Assembly (NCBI RefSeq): GCF_048820915.1 | Contig: NZ_JBMERR010000035.1 | Coordinates: 1 to 16,571, forward strand | Length of the DNA: 16,571 nt | Direction: 5' to 3' | From: Cribrihabitans_A pelagius | Lineage (GTDB): Bacteria; Pseudomonadota; Alphaproteobacteria; Rhodobacterales; Rhodobacteraceae | In this document: positions 1 through 7,731 of the stretch, piece by piece | Position numbering within the stretch: position 1 is the first letter of the stretch | How the letters are laid out: the number at the start of each line of letters is the position of its first letter | Translations under genes and position numbers: made by a program | The notes under the pieces: generated by a model | What the model was told of the DNA's origin: nothing | The model's database searches: none | What the model saw: the letters and a program-made list of their open reading frames with translations, nothing else

Positions 1-113
1 TCATGTTCGGCAGGCTGAAGGATTGGCGGCGTGTGGCGACCCGATACGACAGATGCCCGAAGGTCTTCCTCTCAGCCATCGCCCTCGCCGCACTCGTCAT
101 TTACTGGCTATGA
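1..113 (+). pseudogene. IS5-family transposase, C-terminal end (partial at window edge)
   Basis: An open frame enters from the window edge and stops with TGA at 111-113. The 36 residues from the ATG at position 3 include FGRLKDWRRVATRYD and end in IALAALVIYWL. This is the characteristic C-terminus of IS5-family (IS427-like) DDE transposases common in Rhodobacteraceae. Right after the stop comes GAGTCCTGACCC, which fits the terminal inverted repeat of this IS type. The element's right end is therefore probably within about 20 bases of the stop. Whether the complete gene is intact cannot be judged, because only the tail lies in the window. Confidence 0.8.
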
Positions 114-130
114 GTCCTGACCCTAAGGAA
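112..130. repeat. Probable right terminal inverted repeat of the IS5-type element
   Basis: GAGTCCTGACCCTAAGG follows directly after and overlaps the transposase stop codon, where the terminal repeat of IS5-family elements usually lies. The partner repeat is outside the window, so the exact end and the target duplication cannot be set. Confidence 0.45.
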
Positions 131-377
131 GGGCCTTCAGAATTCATGCTTCAATCCCATGAGAACTGGCAAGCTCCGGACCGCCGGCTTCATGTCACTT
201 AAGAAGCGATACTTCCCCTAACCTCCAGTACCCGCCGAAGGGTGATGCACAGCGGGTTTGGTCGCGTCCGTCACGCTTGGGTAATTTCCCGGACGGCCTG
301 AGGTCATGTTGAAGCTGCTTGGGTTGTTAGGCTGAGAATGGGGTCAGCGCAGGCTCACAGAGAATTCGATCCCGATA

Positions 378-409
378 GAAAGGTCCGGGCGCAGATGCCC
401 GGACCTTTC
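378..409. terminator. Perfect 13-bp stem-loop, terminator-like
   Basis: GAAAGGTCCGGGC (378-390) pairs without mismatch with GCCCGGACCTTTC (397-409) around a 6-nt loop, GCAGAT. The stem ends in AAA/TTT, so on either strand the 3' arm finishes in a short U-rich stretch, but no longer T-run follows. It could be an intrinsic terminator left from a lost gene or from the IS5-side transcript. No intact gene ends next to it. Confidence 0.5.
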
Positions 410-1319
410 CATGGAACAGTTTCAAGTATTTGGCCGGCCTGAAAACTCGTAACCAGTCACAAAACAACAATCCGGACGTGCCTTCGCCGTGAAAGCTTAC
501 ATAGGGTAAACCAGAATCGGCTCTCTCCAAAGGGGTAATTTATTGATCCATAATTTGGTCCGCGCACGACCCAGCGGTATTGCAACCCCAGACCCAGGCA
601 GCATACGCCCCTAGCCAGCTGCGTGCCGCGTCTTGCAGCACCCGCCCGATTGTCGCGGAGGTTTGCGAACGACACCGGACAGCAGCAGGGGATAGTTGCG
701 ATCCAGACTGGCCCCAAGAGCGTGGCGGTGATGATCCCCGTCCTGGGATCATTTTCAGGCGCGCGCGACACCCAGGGCCAGGATTTAACGACACAAAATC
801 AGTTCTCAGCATACCATGCGGTATCTTCCTTCGGAGTCTGACGACCTCTTGAAAAACGTCACAAGAGCTCACGCCGGATTTGCCTGCGCGCGCGATTTTT
901 ACTTCTGCTGCGAGCTGGACCGCCTCAATGCGGGCATGCAACTGCAAAGCGCAATATATTTTTTGAACAGCAGTAGCTCCAAATGACTACAACCAGGGAG
1001 CTTGCTGAAAGCCGGCGCGATGGCTATTTTCAGGGTGTGGTTAAGGTTGTGGTTTCCGCCGAAAACTGACGCATGGATTGCACTTAATCTCCGGCCTCGG
1101 CTTGGATAGGCGCGCAGCCGGATTCCAAGGTCGGCGTCCGGGAGCGGTGAACCGGTGGCACCTCCCTCCAAAAGCCCGCAATGCCGCGCAGCCGCAGGGC
1201 TGGTTTCCCGGCGGCAACGGTCCTCCAAACGGCAATCGGTCCGCCCGATTCCGCTTCTGTGACGTGACATCAGACCGCTGCCTTTCCGGGAGGCTGGGCC
1301 AAGGTCAGAACGACCGAAC

Positions 1320-1333
1320 AAGGAGCTACAGAA
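1320..1333 (+). promoter_or_regulatory. Ribosome binding site of the RTX gene
   Basis: AAGGAG at 1320-1325, eight bases before the ATG at 1334. It fixes this start. Confidence 0.75.
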
Positions 1334-4186
1334 ATGGCACTTATCGTCGGCACCCCGAACAATGATTTGCTTTTCGGCGACAGCGCGTATGACATCGCGC
1401 CTTCGCCCGCCACCCCCGATGTCATCCTGAATGACGACGACATTCGCGGCCGCGGCGGCGACGACGATCTGTTTGGAGATACCGTTCAAAGCATCCGGAC
1501 CGCCGGGAACGGCAGCGTCGCGGCCGGCGCCGACACACTCACCGGCGGAAGCGGGGATGATCTGCTGGCCGGCGATGCGGGCGAAGACATCGCTGCGGAG
1601 GCCGGGCCGGGCGGATCGATCGAAGCCGGCTCCGACTACCTGGCGGGAGGCCACGGCAACGACACGCTTGCGGGCGACGCGGGAGGCAGCATCTTCGCTG
1701 GTTCCGGCGCAACCTTCCTTGCCGGCAACGACTCGCTTTTTGGCCAAACGGGCAATGATGTGCTCTCCGGCGATGCTTCCGGAAACCTGGAAGGGAATGG
1801 CCTGACGGGGGGCAACGACCTGCTGGTGGGCGGAGATGGCAACGATACTCTCCACGGCGATGCGGGCCTCCGGATCAGCGGCGAGGACGGGATCAGCGGC
1901 GGCGGCGACACGCTGCGCGGCGGCAACGGCCACGATCAGATTTTCGGGGACGCAGGCGGCGATCTCGAAGGCGGTTTCCTGGGGGCCGAAGGCGGCGATG
2001 ACTGGATCGACGGCGGGCGCGGGAACGACCTTCTGGCCGGTGACGCGGGGGGCGGAATGACCGCCGGGCTGGCGGCCGGGGGCTCTTCGGACGACCAGGT
2101 CAGGGGCGGGGATGACCGGATCCTGGGCCGCTCCGGCAATGACAGCATCTTTGGCGATGCGCGCAGCCACCTCCAGACGTCCGAAGTGGCCGATGCCTTT
2201 GCCTTTGGCGGCGACGATACCCTGACCGGGGGCAAAGGCGACGACCTGATTGCCGGCGATGCGGGCACGGACATATCGCAGCGCAGCACGGACGGAATCG
2301 TGATCTCGGGAAACGACAAGATCGAAGGCGGATCGGGCGACGACAGCCTGTACGGGGATGCCGGGAATGACCTGAACGCCTTCGGGGTTTCCTTTGTGCT
2401 CTTTGAGACCGGGCATGATCTGCTGCATGGCGGGTTCGGCAATGACCAGCTGTTCGGCGATGCCGGCGGCGATTTCAACGGGGACGGCGATGCCACGGCG
2501 CTGGCGGGCGATGACACGCTGCTGGGCGGCAGCGGTCATGACACCCTGACCGGCGACATCGGCGGCAGTTTCAATGTTCTTGGCGCGGGGCTTGACGTTC
2601 CGGTCGAAATCATCGGCGGTGATGACCTTCTGAACGGCCATGGGGGCAACGATTGGATTTATGGCGACGCCATCGGGGACATCAGGGAGCAGGAGGAGGG
2701 ACCCGACCCCGACTTTGGCGATGCGAGGGGCGGCAATGACACGATCTTTGGCGGGACCGGCAATGACCACCTCTTTGGGGACGCCGGAGGCGATATCCGG
2801 GCCAGGGGCGATAACGCATTCCCCCCGGAACAGGCGGGAGGAGACGACCTGATCGAGGGCGGTGGCGGCAACGACCGGATCTTCGGCGATGCCGGCGGCG
2901 TCTTCAGAGGGTTCGACAGTGCCAGCGCCGGACACGACACCTTGCGGGGCGGCAATGGCGATGACAGCATCTTCGGCGACGCCGGAACCGATCTGCTGAG
3001 CGGCACCTTTGGCGGCTTCGGCGGAGACGACTCGATCGAAGGCGGCGGCGGCGATGACTTCCTTGCCGGGGATGCCGGCGGCGATGCGAGGACCGACTTC
3101 GCCGACCTCTCGTTCCTGGTCACCGGCGCCGACACGATCTGGGGCGGGTTCGGCAACGACAGCATATTCGGTGACGCGGCCGCGGATTTCGGTGATGAGA
3201 ACTTGGACGCAGGGGCCAACGGCGGCGATGACCTGCTGGGCGGCGGCAATGGCCATGATGTGATTGCCGGCGATGCCGGCAATGACGTGCGCTCCTTGCA
3301 GAGCGACGGTCCCATGCTGGTAGGCTCTGACGAAATCCGCGGCGGTCACGGCGATGACAGCCTGTTCGGGGACGCCCAAAACGACGTGCTGTCCTTCAGC
3401 GACTTTTCCAGCGTTACCCTCGGTAATGACTTGATCTATGGCGGCTCCGGCATGGATGAGCTGTTTGGCGACGCGGGGGGCGACGTGATCAGCGGCGAGA
3501 GCATTCCGGGAGACTCCGGCGGCAGCGTCGCTGTCTGCGGCAACGATACCCTGCTTGGCGGCCAAGGCGACGATATCCTCGCCGGGGATGCAGGCGGCAA
3601 TATCGCCGCAGGCTCCACGGGAAGCATCTTGGGCGGCGACGACGCGCTGCACGGCCAGGGCGGCAACGACCTGCTCTTTGGGGACGTCCGGGGCGAGATC
3701 ACTGTGTCGGGCTTTGATACATCCGCGACGGCAGGCAATGACACGCTGAGGGGCGGCTCCGGCAATGACACGCTGGTTGGCGATGCCTCCGATCTTGGCG
3801 CCGGGGTCATCGCTGGCAATGACACACTCCTGGGCGGCGAAGGCAACGACAAGCTCTACGGCGATTCCACCGACCCGACGGACACCGCCGGCGGCGACGA
3901 TGTGCTGGATGGCGGCGGCGGTGACGACGAGTTGTGCGGCGGTGCCGGCAACGACCTTTTCGTCCTGGGCCCAGGCAATGACCTGATCTTCGACTTTACC
4001 GCCGGCGGACCCGATGACGCGCTGGTTTACGGAAACGTCTATGCCGGCGCCCAGGACGCATTGAACAACGCATCCGAGATCGGCGGCAACACCGTCTTTT
4101 CCTATGCCGGCGGTACAACCACGCTGGTGGGCGTCCCCCTCAACCAGCTCTCCGCCGCCGATGACTTCCTTTTCTCATTGGGATGA
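1334..4186 (+). CDS. RTX repeat protein (haemolysin-type calcium-binding, presumably type I secreted)
   Basis: 950 residues, nearly all RTX repeat. About 27 units of the pattern GGxGxDxLxGDAGxD occur, from residue 5 to about residue 870, spaced roughly 30-35 residues apart. Between them lie variable linkers that usually lead into another GNDxLxGG turn. Such GGxGxD turns bind calcium and form parallel beta-rolls outside the cell. The C-terminus (about 870-950) carries NDLIFDF and a final aliphatic DDFLFSLG, as in substrates of ABC/HlyD/TolC type I systems. No signal peptide and no catalytic domain (no protease zinc motif, no lipase serine) are visible, so the protein may be purely structural or adhesive, such as a surface layer or biofilm component. 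It is strongly acidic, with only two cysteines. No secretion genes are adjacent. The product type is sure; the biological role is unknown. Confidence 0.88.
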   Translation: MALIVGTPNNDLLFGDSAYDIAPSPATPDVILNDDDIRGRGGDDDLFGDTVQSIRTAGNGSVAAGADTLTGGSGDDLLAGDAGEDIAAEAGPGGSIEAGSDYLAGGHGNDTLAGDAGGSIFAGSGATFLAGNDSLFGQTGNDVLSGDASGNLEGNGLTGGNDLLVGGDGNDTLHGDAGLRISGEDGISGGGDTLRGGNGHDQIFGDAGGDLEGGFLGAEGGDDWIDGGRGNDLLAGDAGGGMTAGLAAGGSSDDQVRGGDDRILGRSGNDSIFGDARSHLQTSEVADAFAFGGDDTLTGGKGDDLIAGDAGTDISQRSTDGIVISGNDKIEGGSGDDSLYGDAGNDLNAFGVSFVLFETGHDLLHGGFGNDQLFGDAGGDFNGDGDATALAGDDTLLGGSGHDTLTGDIGGSFNVLGAGLDVPVEIIGGDDLLNGHGGNDWIYGDAIGDIREQEEGPDPDFGDARGGNDTIFGGTGNDHLFGDAGGDIRARGDNAFPPEQAGGDDLIEGGGGNDRIFGDAGGVFRGFDSASAGHDTLRGGNGDDSIFGDAGTDLLSGTFGGFGGDDSIEGGGGDDFLAGDAGGDARTDFADLSFLVTGADTIWGGFGNDSIFGDAAADFGDENLDAGANGGDDLLGGGNGHDVIAGDAGNDVRSLQSDGPMLVGSDEIRGGHGDDSLFGDAQNDVLSFSDFSSVTLGNDLIYGGSGMDELFGDAGGDVISGESIPGDSGGSVAVCGNDTLLGGQGDDILAGDAGGNIAAGSTGSILGGDDALHGQGGNDLLFGDVRGEITVSGFDTSATAGNDTLRGGSGNDTLVGDASDLGAGVIAGNDTLLGGEGNDKLYGDSTDPTDTAGGDDVLDGGGGDDELCGGAGNDLFVLGPGNDLIFDFTAGGPDDALVYGNVYAGAQDALNNASEIGGNTVFSYAGGTTTLVGVPLNQLSAADDFLFSLG

Positions 4187-4205
4187 CTGCGTAAAATACG
4201 GGTGC

Positions 4206-4229
4206 GTGCCGGGCCGCGGGTCCCGGCAC
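4206..4229 (+). terminator. Stem-loop downstream of the RTX gene
   Basis: GTGCCGGG (4206-4213) pairs perfectly with CCCGGCAC (4222-4229) over an 8-nt loop, starting 20 bases after the RTX stop. It is GC-rich but followed by CAAAAGCG rather than a T-run, so it is at best a weak or Rho-assisted terminator for the RTX transcript. Confidence 0.45.
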
Positions 4230-4370
4230 CAAAAGCGCCACTGCGTCCCGCACAGGCGCGTGTTCTGCGAATTTGACCTAGGTGTTTGATCCCAGGGTTT
4301 GATGGTGCGATCCATTCACGAGAATGGAAGGAAGCTCTATGGGACAAGTTCGTCACGGCAGCGCCACGCA

Positions 4371-4412
4371 CTGTCACCCGGCAGGCGATTGCGGAGCAAT
4401 CTGCCGATAGGG
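4371..4412. repeat. Small palindromic insertion, copy 1
   Basis: About 42 bp with core GATTGC-GGA-GCAATC flanked by pairing CGGCA/TGCCG. It lies in the 5' part of the IS481 transposase. Removing it restores the reading frame and the expected residue spacing. It shares roughly 80 per cent of bases with the copy 35 bases downstream. Confidence 0.6.
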
Positions 4413-4446
4413 CACGCCCGCCATCCGAGCAGCAATACAGCGATCC

Positions 4447-4487
4447 ACTGCCCGGCAGGGCATTGCGCAGCAATGTCCCGAGAGGGG
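4447..4487. repeat. Small palindromic insertion, copy 2
   Basis: About 41 bp with core CATTGC-GCA-GCAATG and outer partly pairing GCCCGGCAGGG / CCCGAGAGGGGC. Its length accounts exactly for the change of frame between the N-terminal piece and the helix-turn-helix segment of the IS481 transposase. Confidence 0.6.
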
Positions 4488-5009
4488 CAAGCTTCGACCG
4501 CGGAGTTGAGCCGGGAGCCGGGGATCAATCCGAAAACCGTCGCGAAATGGCGCAAGCGCGAGACGGTCGAGGATAGAAAGACCGGACCGAAAGAGCCGCG
4601 TTCGACCGTTCTCAGCGAGGCTGACGAGGCAATGGTGGTGGCGTTTCGCCGGCAAACGCTCCCGCCGCTGGATGATTGTCTATACGCCTTGCAGCCCTCC
4701 ATACCGCACCTGACCCGGTCAGCGCGGCACCGCTGTCTTCAGCGGCATGGCACCTCGCGGTTGCCGGATGTCCAGGGGGGACAAGCCCAAGCGTCAGCGC
4801 TCCAAGCGCTGCCCCATTGGCTTCTTTCACATGGATATCGCCGAAGTGCAGACAGCCGAAGGAAAGCTCTATCTCTTCGTTGCCATCGACCGGACCAGCA
4901 AGTGCGCAGTCACCCAACTGGCCGGGAAGGCCGACCGGCGGACGGCTTGGGAGGTCCTCGAACACCTTCTGGAGGTCGTTCCTTACCGGATCCGCACGAT
5001 CTTGACTGA

Positions 5010-5052
5010 GCGCGCCATTGAAGGCGCCATTGGTTCGGGCCCAATGGCGAGC
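5010..5052. repeat. Palindromic insertion at the transposase active site, copy 3 (different sequence)
   Basis: CGCCATTGG (5025-5033) pairs perfectly with CCAATGGCG (5041-5049) over a 7-nt loop. GCGCCATTG is repeated directly at 5012-5020 and 5024-5032. The insertion splits the conserved TDNG motif in frame, adding 13 codons. It is not clearly the same family as copies 1 and 2. Confidence 0.5.
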
Positions 5053-5421
5053 GGGATCCAGTTCGCCGGCCAGCCCGGGAACCGGAAGACGGCCCATTCC
5101 CGGCAGATGCGCTTCGACATGATCTGCGAGGCCAATGAGATCGAACAGCGCCTGACCAAGCCCAACCATCCTTGGACCAACGGCCAGGTTGAGCGCATGA
5201 ACCGCACGATCCAGGAGGCCGCCGTTAAGCGCTTCCACTGCGACAACCACGCGCAGCTTCGCACGCACCTCGGCGACTTCACCGCGGCTTGCAACTTTGC
5301 GCGCAGGCTCAAGACCCTCAGCGGCCTCACGCCTTAGGAATACATCTGCAAAATCTGGACATCCGAGCCGGATCGATTCATCTTAAACCCGATCCACCAG
5401 ATGCCGGGACTGAACACCCAG

Positions 5422-5482
5422 CAGGTCCGCGCAGCTCAAGCTGGCGGTGTCGCGTACTGCGGCCGTCAGTCTCCGGTAACTA
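5422..5482. other. Short spacer between IS481 end and MFS pseudogene
   Basis: I see nothing recognisable here. A minus-strand open frame (5616-5383) runs through it into the IS but resembles no family known to me. Confidence 0.4.
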
Positions 5483-6930
5483 TCAAGATGGTCTCCTGTC
5501 ATCTGAACTTTCCGCTCGCGGAACGCGGCCGAGTCGGGGCTCGTCGATTTTTCTCCCTGTCCGTGGAGAGCTATCGTTTGACAGTATTGCTCTCCGGGCA
5601 GGCCGGCGCGGTTCAACCTTCTTGGATCGCTTTAGGTGTCCTGGAAATTCAGCCACATGGCGGTTCAGTTCAACGCCAATGCGGCTGGTCGCCGTCGAAG
5701 GCATAGCGGCGAACCCGTCTTCGTCGGCCTTCGGAACGGAGCGTTCCACGGCGATACGCCAGGCAATGAAGAGTGCGAAACAGCCTTGTATGATAGCAGA
5801 GCCGACAAACAGCATCGACGCGCCGCACTGTTCCACCGCGGTCCCTCAACGATGGGTCCGATGGTGGAGCCCGCGCCGCAGCTGACCAACAGGCCGCTGG
5901 CCGCGGCGAGAAGCCCTGTCTGTGCCACGCGGTCATTCACATGGGCGATGATGACCGAGCAGGGCGTGATGCTGGTGGCGCCAAAAAGCGCGGCCCGGAT
6001 CAGCAGGGCACCTTGGTCTGCACCGTCGGTCCTGCTCAGGCCTAGGCCGCACGCGGCGGCCGCCAGAGCTACGCCAGCGATCACGACACGGCGGTCGATC
6101 AAGCCCGAAAGCCAGCCGACAGGTCATTGCCCGACCGCGGCACCGACCATAACAGCGGAGATCAGGGCAGCGTTTGCCCCGGTATCGAGCCCCGACATCT
6201 GACCATAGGTTGGCCCCATGCCCCAGAACGCGCTGGCCCAGACCCCGATCAGGAATGTGCCGATGACCCCGATGGGCGAAGCGTCGAAAAGGCGTTTCGC
6301 AGACAACCGGTCCGCCCCGACATCCGGCGACACGCTTGTCCGGGCCAACGTCACGGGCACGAGCGCCAGCGACACCACGACCGAGACCAAGCAGAAGAGA
6401 ATGAAGCCGCTTGGGTCTGCCAGTGAGAGAAGCGGCTGACTCGCGGCCCACGCAGCCAGAGTGATGCTCCCGTACACCGCAAGTACGCGGCCGCGCCAGC
6501 GGGAGTTCGTGCCTGCGTTCAGCCAGCTTTCTACGACGAGGATCATGCCTGCGAAACAGAGGCCGTTGATGACCCGCAGAATCAACCACCCCGTAACGCT
6601 GATCTGCAAGACATAAGCCAATGCCACAGCAGAGGTGACGGACGCGAGCGCCGCGAACGTGCGGATATGCCCGAGCGCCTCGATCAATCGCACGCAGTGA
6701 AATGACGCGATGATGAAACCGGCGAAGTAGGCCGACATGATGAGGCCGATGCTGCGCGCATTCATCCCCTCCAGGCCACCGCGCAGGCCGGGCAATGTGC
6801 CTTGCAGGCCGTGCCCCACGATCAGAAATGTCACGGCCAGCAGAAGTGGCGCGACCTGTCTGAGGGTTGCTTGGAACGCGGCCGGATCCGGCGACACGCC
6901 ATCCGACGCAGAAGCAGCCGGTCGACGCAT
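5483..6930 (-). pseudogene. MFS transporter (YcaD-like), broken by a nonsense codon and a frameshift
   Basis: From the ATG at 6930-6928 the frame gives a typical 12-helix MFS protein: TM1 around LLLAVTFLIVGHGLQGTL, the second-helix segment IGLIMSAYFAGFIIAS, GFCFAG-like and VESWLN motifs of the YcaD/UMF2 branch, and the GMGPTYGQMSG region. At 6126-6124 TGA replaces the TGG expected in GQWPVGWLSGLIDRR, and the same frame continues with family sequence to STIGPIVEGP. Near 5845-5839 one base is missing. The homologous continuation (AVEQCGASMLFVGSAIIQG, then SRIGVELN) lies in another frame that stops at 5483. Substrate unknown. No good ribosome binding site precedes the ATG, so the start is the weakest part. 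The gene runs away from the stress island and is probably an unrelated relic. Its natural C-terminus is uncertain. Confidence 0.85.
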
Positions 6931-6996
6931 GGGACAATCCGAGGATCGAATGGTGAATTTGTAGACATATGGGGAACGACTGGCGGCCTGCAAAAT

Positions 6997-7024
6997 CTTG
7001 AAAAGATGAAATCCTGTCTCAGGT
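6997..7024 (+). promoter_or_regulatory. Possible heat-shock (RpoH-type) promoter upstream of the NDUS4-like gene
   Basis: CTTGAA at 6997-7002 and CTCAGGT at 7018-7024, with 17 bases between CTTG and the -10-like box. This resembles the alphaproteobacterial sigma-32 pattern CTTG-N17-CYTATNT, with mismatches in the -10. It would give a leader of about 40 bases before the ATG at 7072. This was judged by eye only. Confidence 0.35.
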
Positions 7025-7071
7025 TTTGTTTTAATGAAACTTGCAGCGCAGTTCAGCGAAAGGAGGGATCT

Positions 7072-7512
7072 ATGGATATGAAACTTGGCGACATCCAGAG
7101 AGGGTCACCTCAGACATGTGTTTCGGAAGAAAAACAGGATAGGAATTCTGGCGAGCATATGAAGTATCCCACTGCCGGAAGCGATACATCGCTCTTACCA
7201 AAATCGAGTGATTTCGCTGCTCCAATCGCGTTCGTCTATCGACCGGCCCGCAATCCCATGCAATCGGCGCCGCGGTCCAGGAATTGGCTGCTCCAACTTG
7301 AACCGCAGCGCCCGTTGGAATTGGAGCCGCTGATGGGCTGGACAAGCTGTTCTGATCCTGCGCGTCAGATAAGATTGACCTTCCCAACCCGCGAGGCGGC
7401 ATTCCGCTTCGGCAAAGAGCAGGGGTGGAGGGTCTACGCTCTTCCCGAAAACGAGCGCAAGCCCGCTCGCAAGAGCTGCCGCGAACAGATCGAAACTTGG
7501 CAGGTTACGTAG
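7072..7512 (+). CDS. NDUS4-like (complex I accessory subunit, ETC_C1) domain protein
   Basis: 146 residues from ATG 7072, chosen because GAAAGGAGGGATCT stands directly in front. The frame is open further upstream but has no ribosome binding site there. Residues about 51-125 match the NDUFS4 / ETC complex I conserved region: FVYRPARNPMQSAPRSRNW, PLMGWTSCSDPARQIRLTFP, then REAAFRFGKEQGW. In mitochondria and alphaproteobacteria this 18-kDa accessory subunit binds the peripheral arm of NADH dehydrogenase near the N-module. The roughly 50-residue N-terminus is extra compared with ordinary alphaproteobacterial NDUS4, and the usual C-terminal GYxxNF/PW tail is not visible. This looks like a divergent paralogue, not the housekeeping subunit. 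It heads the stress island and is followed without a gap by a small ORF. A role in protecting or regulating complex I under stress is inference. Confidence 0.8.
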   Translation: MDMKLGDIQRGSPQTCVSEEKQDRNSGEHMKYPTAGSDTSLLPKSSDFAAPIAFVYRPARNPMQSAPRSRNWLLQLEPQRPLELEPLMGWTSCSDPARQIRLTFPTREAAFRFGKEQGWRVYALPENERKPARKSCREQIETWQVT

Positions 7513-7731
7513 GTGAGCGCGATGCAAGGCAGTTTCTTCCTGCATCAAGGCTCGACCGAGCCCGCTCATCCGGTCAAAACGAACATGAGGGCGGCGAAGC
7601 CCGATACCGGCAGCGAAGCCGGAGACCGGCTCAATGAACTGCTGGTGGAAACGTTCCCGGCAAGCGGCCCGTTGCCGCTTTGGTCCGGCGGCATCGGACC
7701 GCCAGCAGGTGGGGAGCGTGCGACGGCCTGA
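7513..7731 (+). CDS. Small hypothetical protein with a SFPASDP-like motif
   Basis: 72 residues with GTG at 7513 directly after the TAG of the NDUS4-like gene; an ATG at 7522 is the alternative start. Adjacent stop and start suggest translational coupling. The middle reads LNELLVETFPASGPLPLW, resembling the short (E/Q)xFPASDPP motif found in many small uncharacterised proteobacterial proteins. I know no function for that motif. No signal peptide or membrane helix is visible. The gene ends 7 bases from the stop of the convergent ftsH, inside a perfect hairpin. It is probably real, given the motif, the coupling and the tight packing. Confidence 0.55.
   Translation: MSAMQGSFFLHQGSTEPAHPVKTNMRAAKPDTGSEAGDRLNELLVETFPASGPLPLWSGGIGPPAGGERATA

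Larger units (their letters stand above)
114..1333. other. Gene-poor stretch between IS5 end and RTX gene
   Basis: About 1.2 kb with several open frames of 60-135 codons on both strands. None has a convincing ribosome binding site, recognisable domain or natural composition. Overlapping frames of similar length on both strands around 457-947 are what GC-rich non-coding DNA gives. The only clear structure is the perfect hairpin at 378-409. The last part (about 1040-1333) must hold the promoter of the RTX gene, but I see no convincing -35/-10 pair. The stretch may be relic sequence left by IS activity. Confidence 0.5.
4278..5421 (+). mobile_element. Decayed IS481-family insertion sequence
   Basis: The left end reads CTAG-GTGTTTGATCCCAGG (from 4278). 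The right end, read on the minus strand from 5421, is CTGG-GTGTTCAGTCCCGGC. The two match as imperfect terminal inverted repeats after a CTAG-like tetranucleotide. IS481 elements are known to target CTAG-type sites, so CTAG/CCAG is probably the target duplication, with one copy mutated. The enclosed 1.1 kb carries one transposase gene, which is broken. The element lies between the RTX gene and the MFS pseudogene and is probably immobile by itself. Confidence 0.75.
4339..5421 (+). pseudogene. IS481-family DDE transposase, multiply disrupted
   Basis: The gene starts at ATG 4339 after GGAAGGAAG. Family-typical segments lie in changing frames: an N-terminal piece; LSREPGINPKTVAKWRKR (helix-turn-helix) to RHGTSRLPDV in a second frame; then GFFHMDIAEVQ (first catalytic Asp) to LKTLSGLTP back in the first frame. 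Four lesions are visible: two roughly 41-42 bp palindromic insertions (about 4371-4412 and 4447-4487), the first carrying a stop; one extra G in the G-run near 4774-4780; and a net 39-bp insertion near 5010-5052 that replaces the TDNG motif with the second catalytic Asp. A TAG at 5335-5337 then stands where the family has Tyr (TAT), before EYICKIWTSEPDRF. The natural stop, apparently formed with the CTAG end, has become CAG. The frame arithmetic (+42, +41, +1, +39) is self-consistent. The transposase cannot be active. Confidence 0.85.

Noticed and set aside
457..947. Overlapping open frames on both strands (e.g. 947-540 minus, 580-852 plus)
   Set aside because: No domain, no ribosome binding site and mutually antisense; GC-rich non-coding DNA gives such frames. 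A decayed gene cannot be excluded, but nothing is recognisable.
899..3652. A 917-codon open frame on the minus strand across most of the RTX gene
   Set aside because: It is antisense to the repeats. The regular GC-rich repeat codons keep stops out of this frame, the translation is low-complexity Ala/Val/Ile repeat, and it has no ribosome binding site or family likeness.
1340..4000. Regular DNA repeats that could suggest a CRISPR array or tandem satellite
   Set aside because: The repeats are degenerate at DNA level, vary in spacing, and are explained by RTX codons in one open frame.
4299..5009. 236-codon plus-strand frame as an intact protein
   Set aside because: Only its middle part is transposase sequence; its ends are out-of-frame readings on either side of the insertions and the frameshift in the IS481 gene.
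5383..5616. 77-codon minus-strand frame spanning the IS481 end
   Set aside because: It crosses the IS boundary and overlaps the presumed tail of the MFS pseudogene; no family likeness.
6802..7071. Longer version of the NDUS4-like protein starting at 6802
   Set aside because: The upstream part overlaps the MFS pseudogene antisense and lacks a ribosome binding site, while an ideal one precedes 7072.
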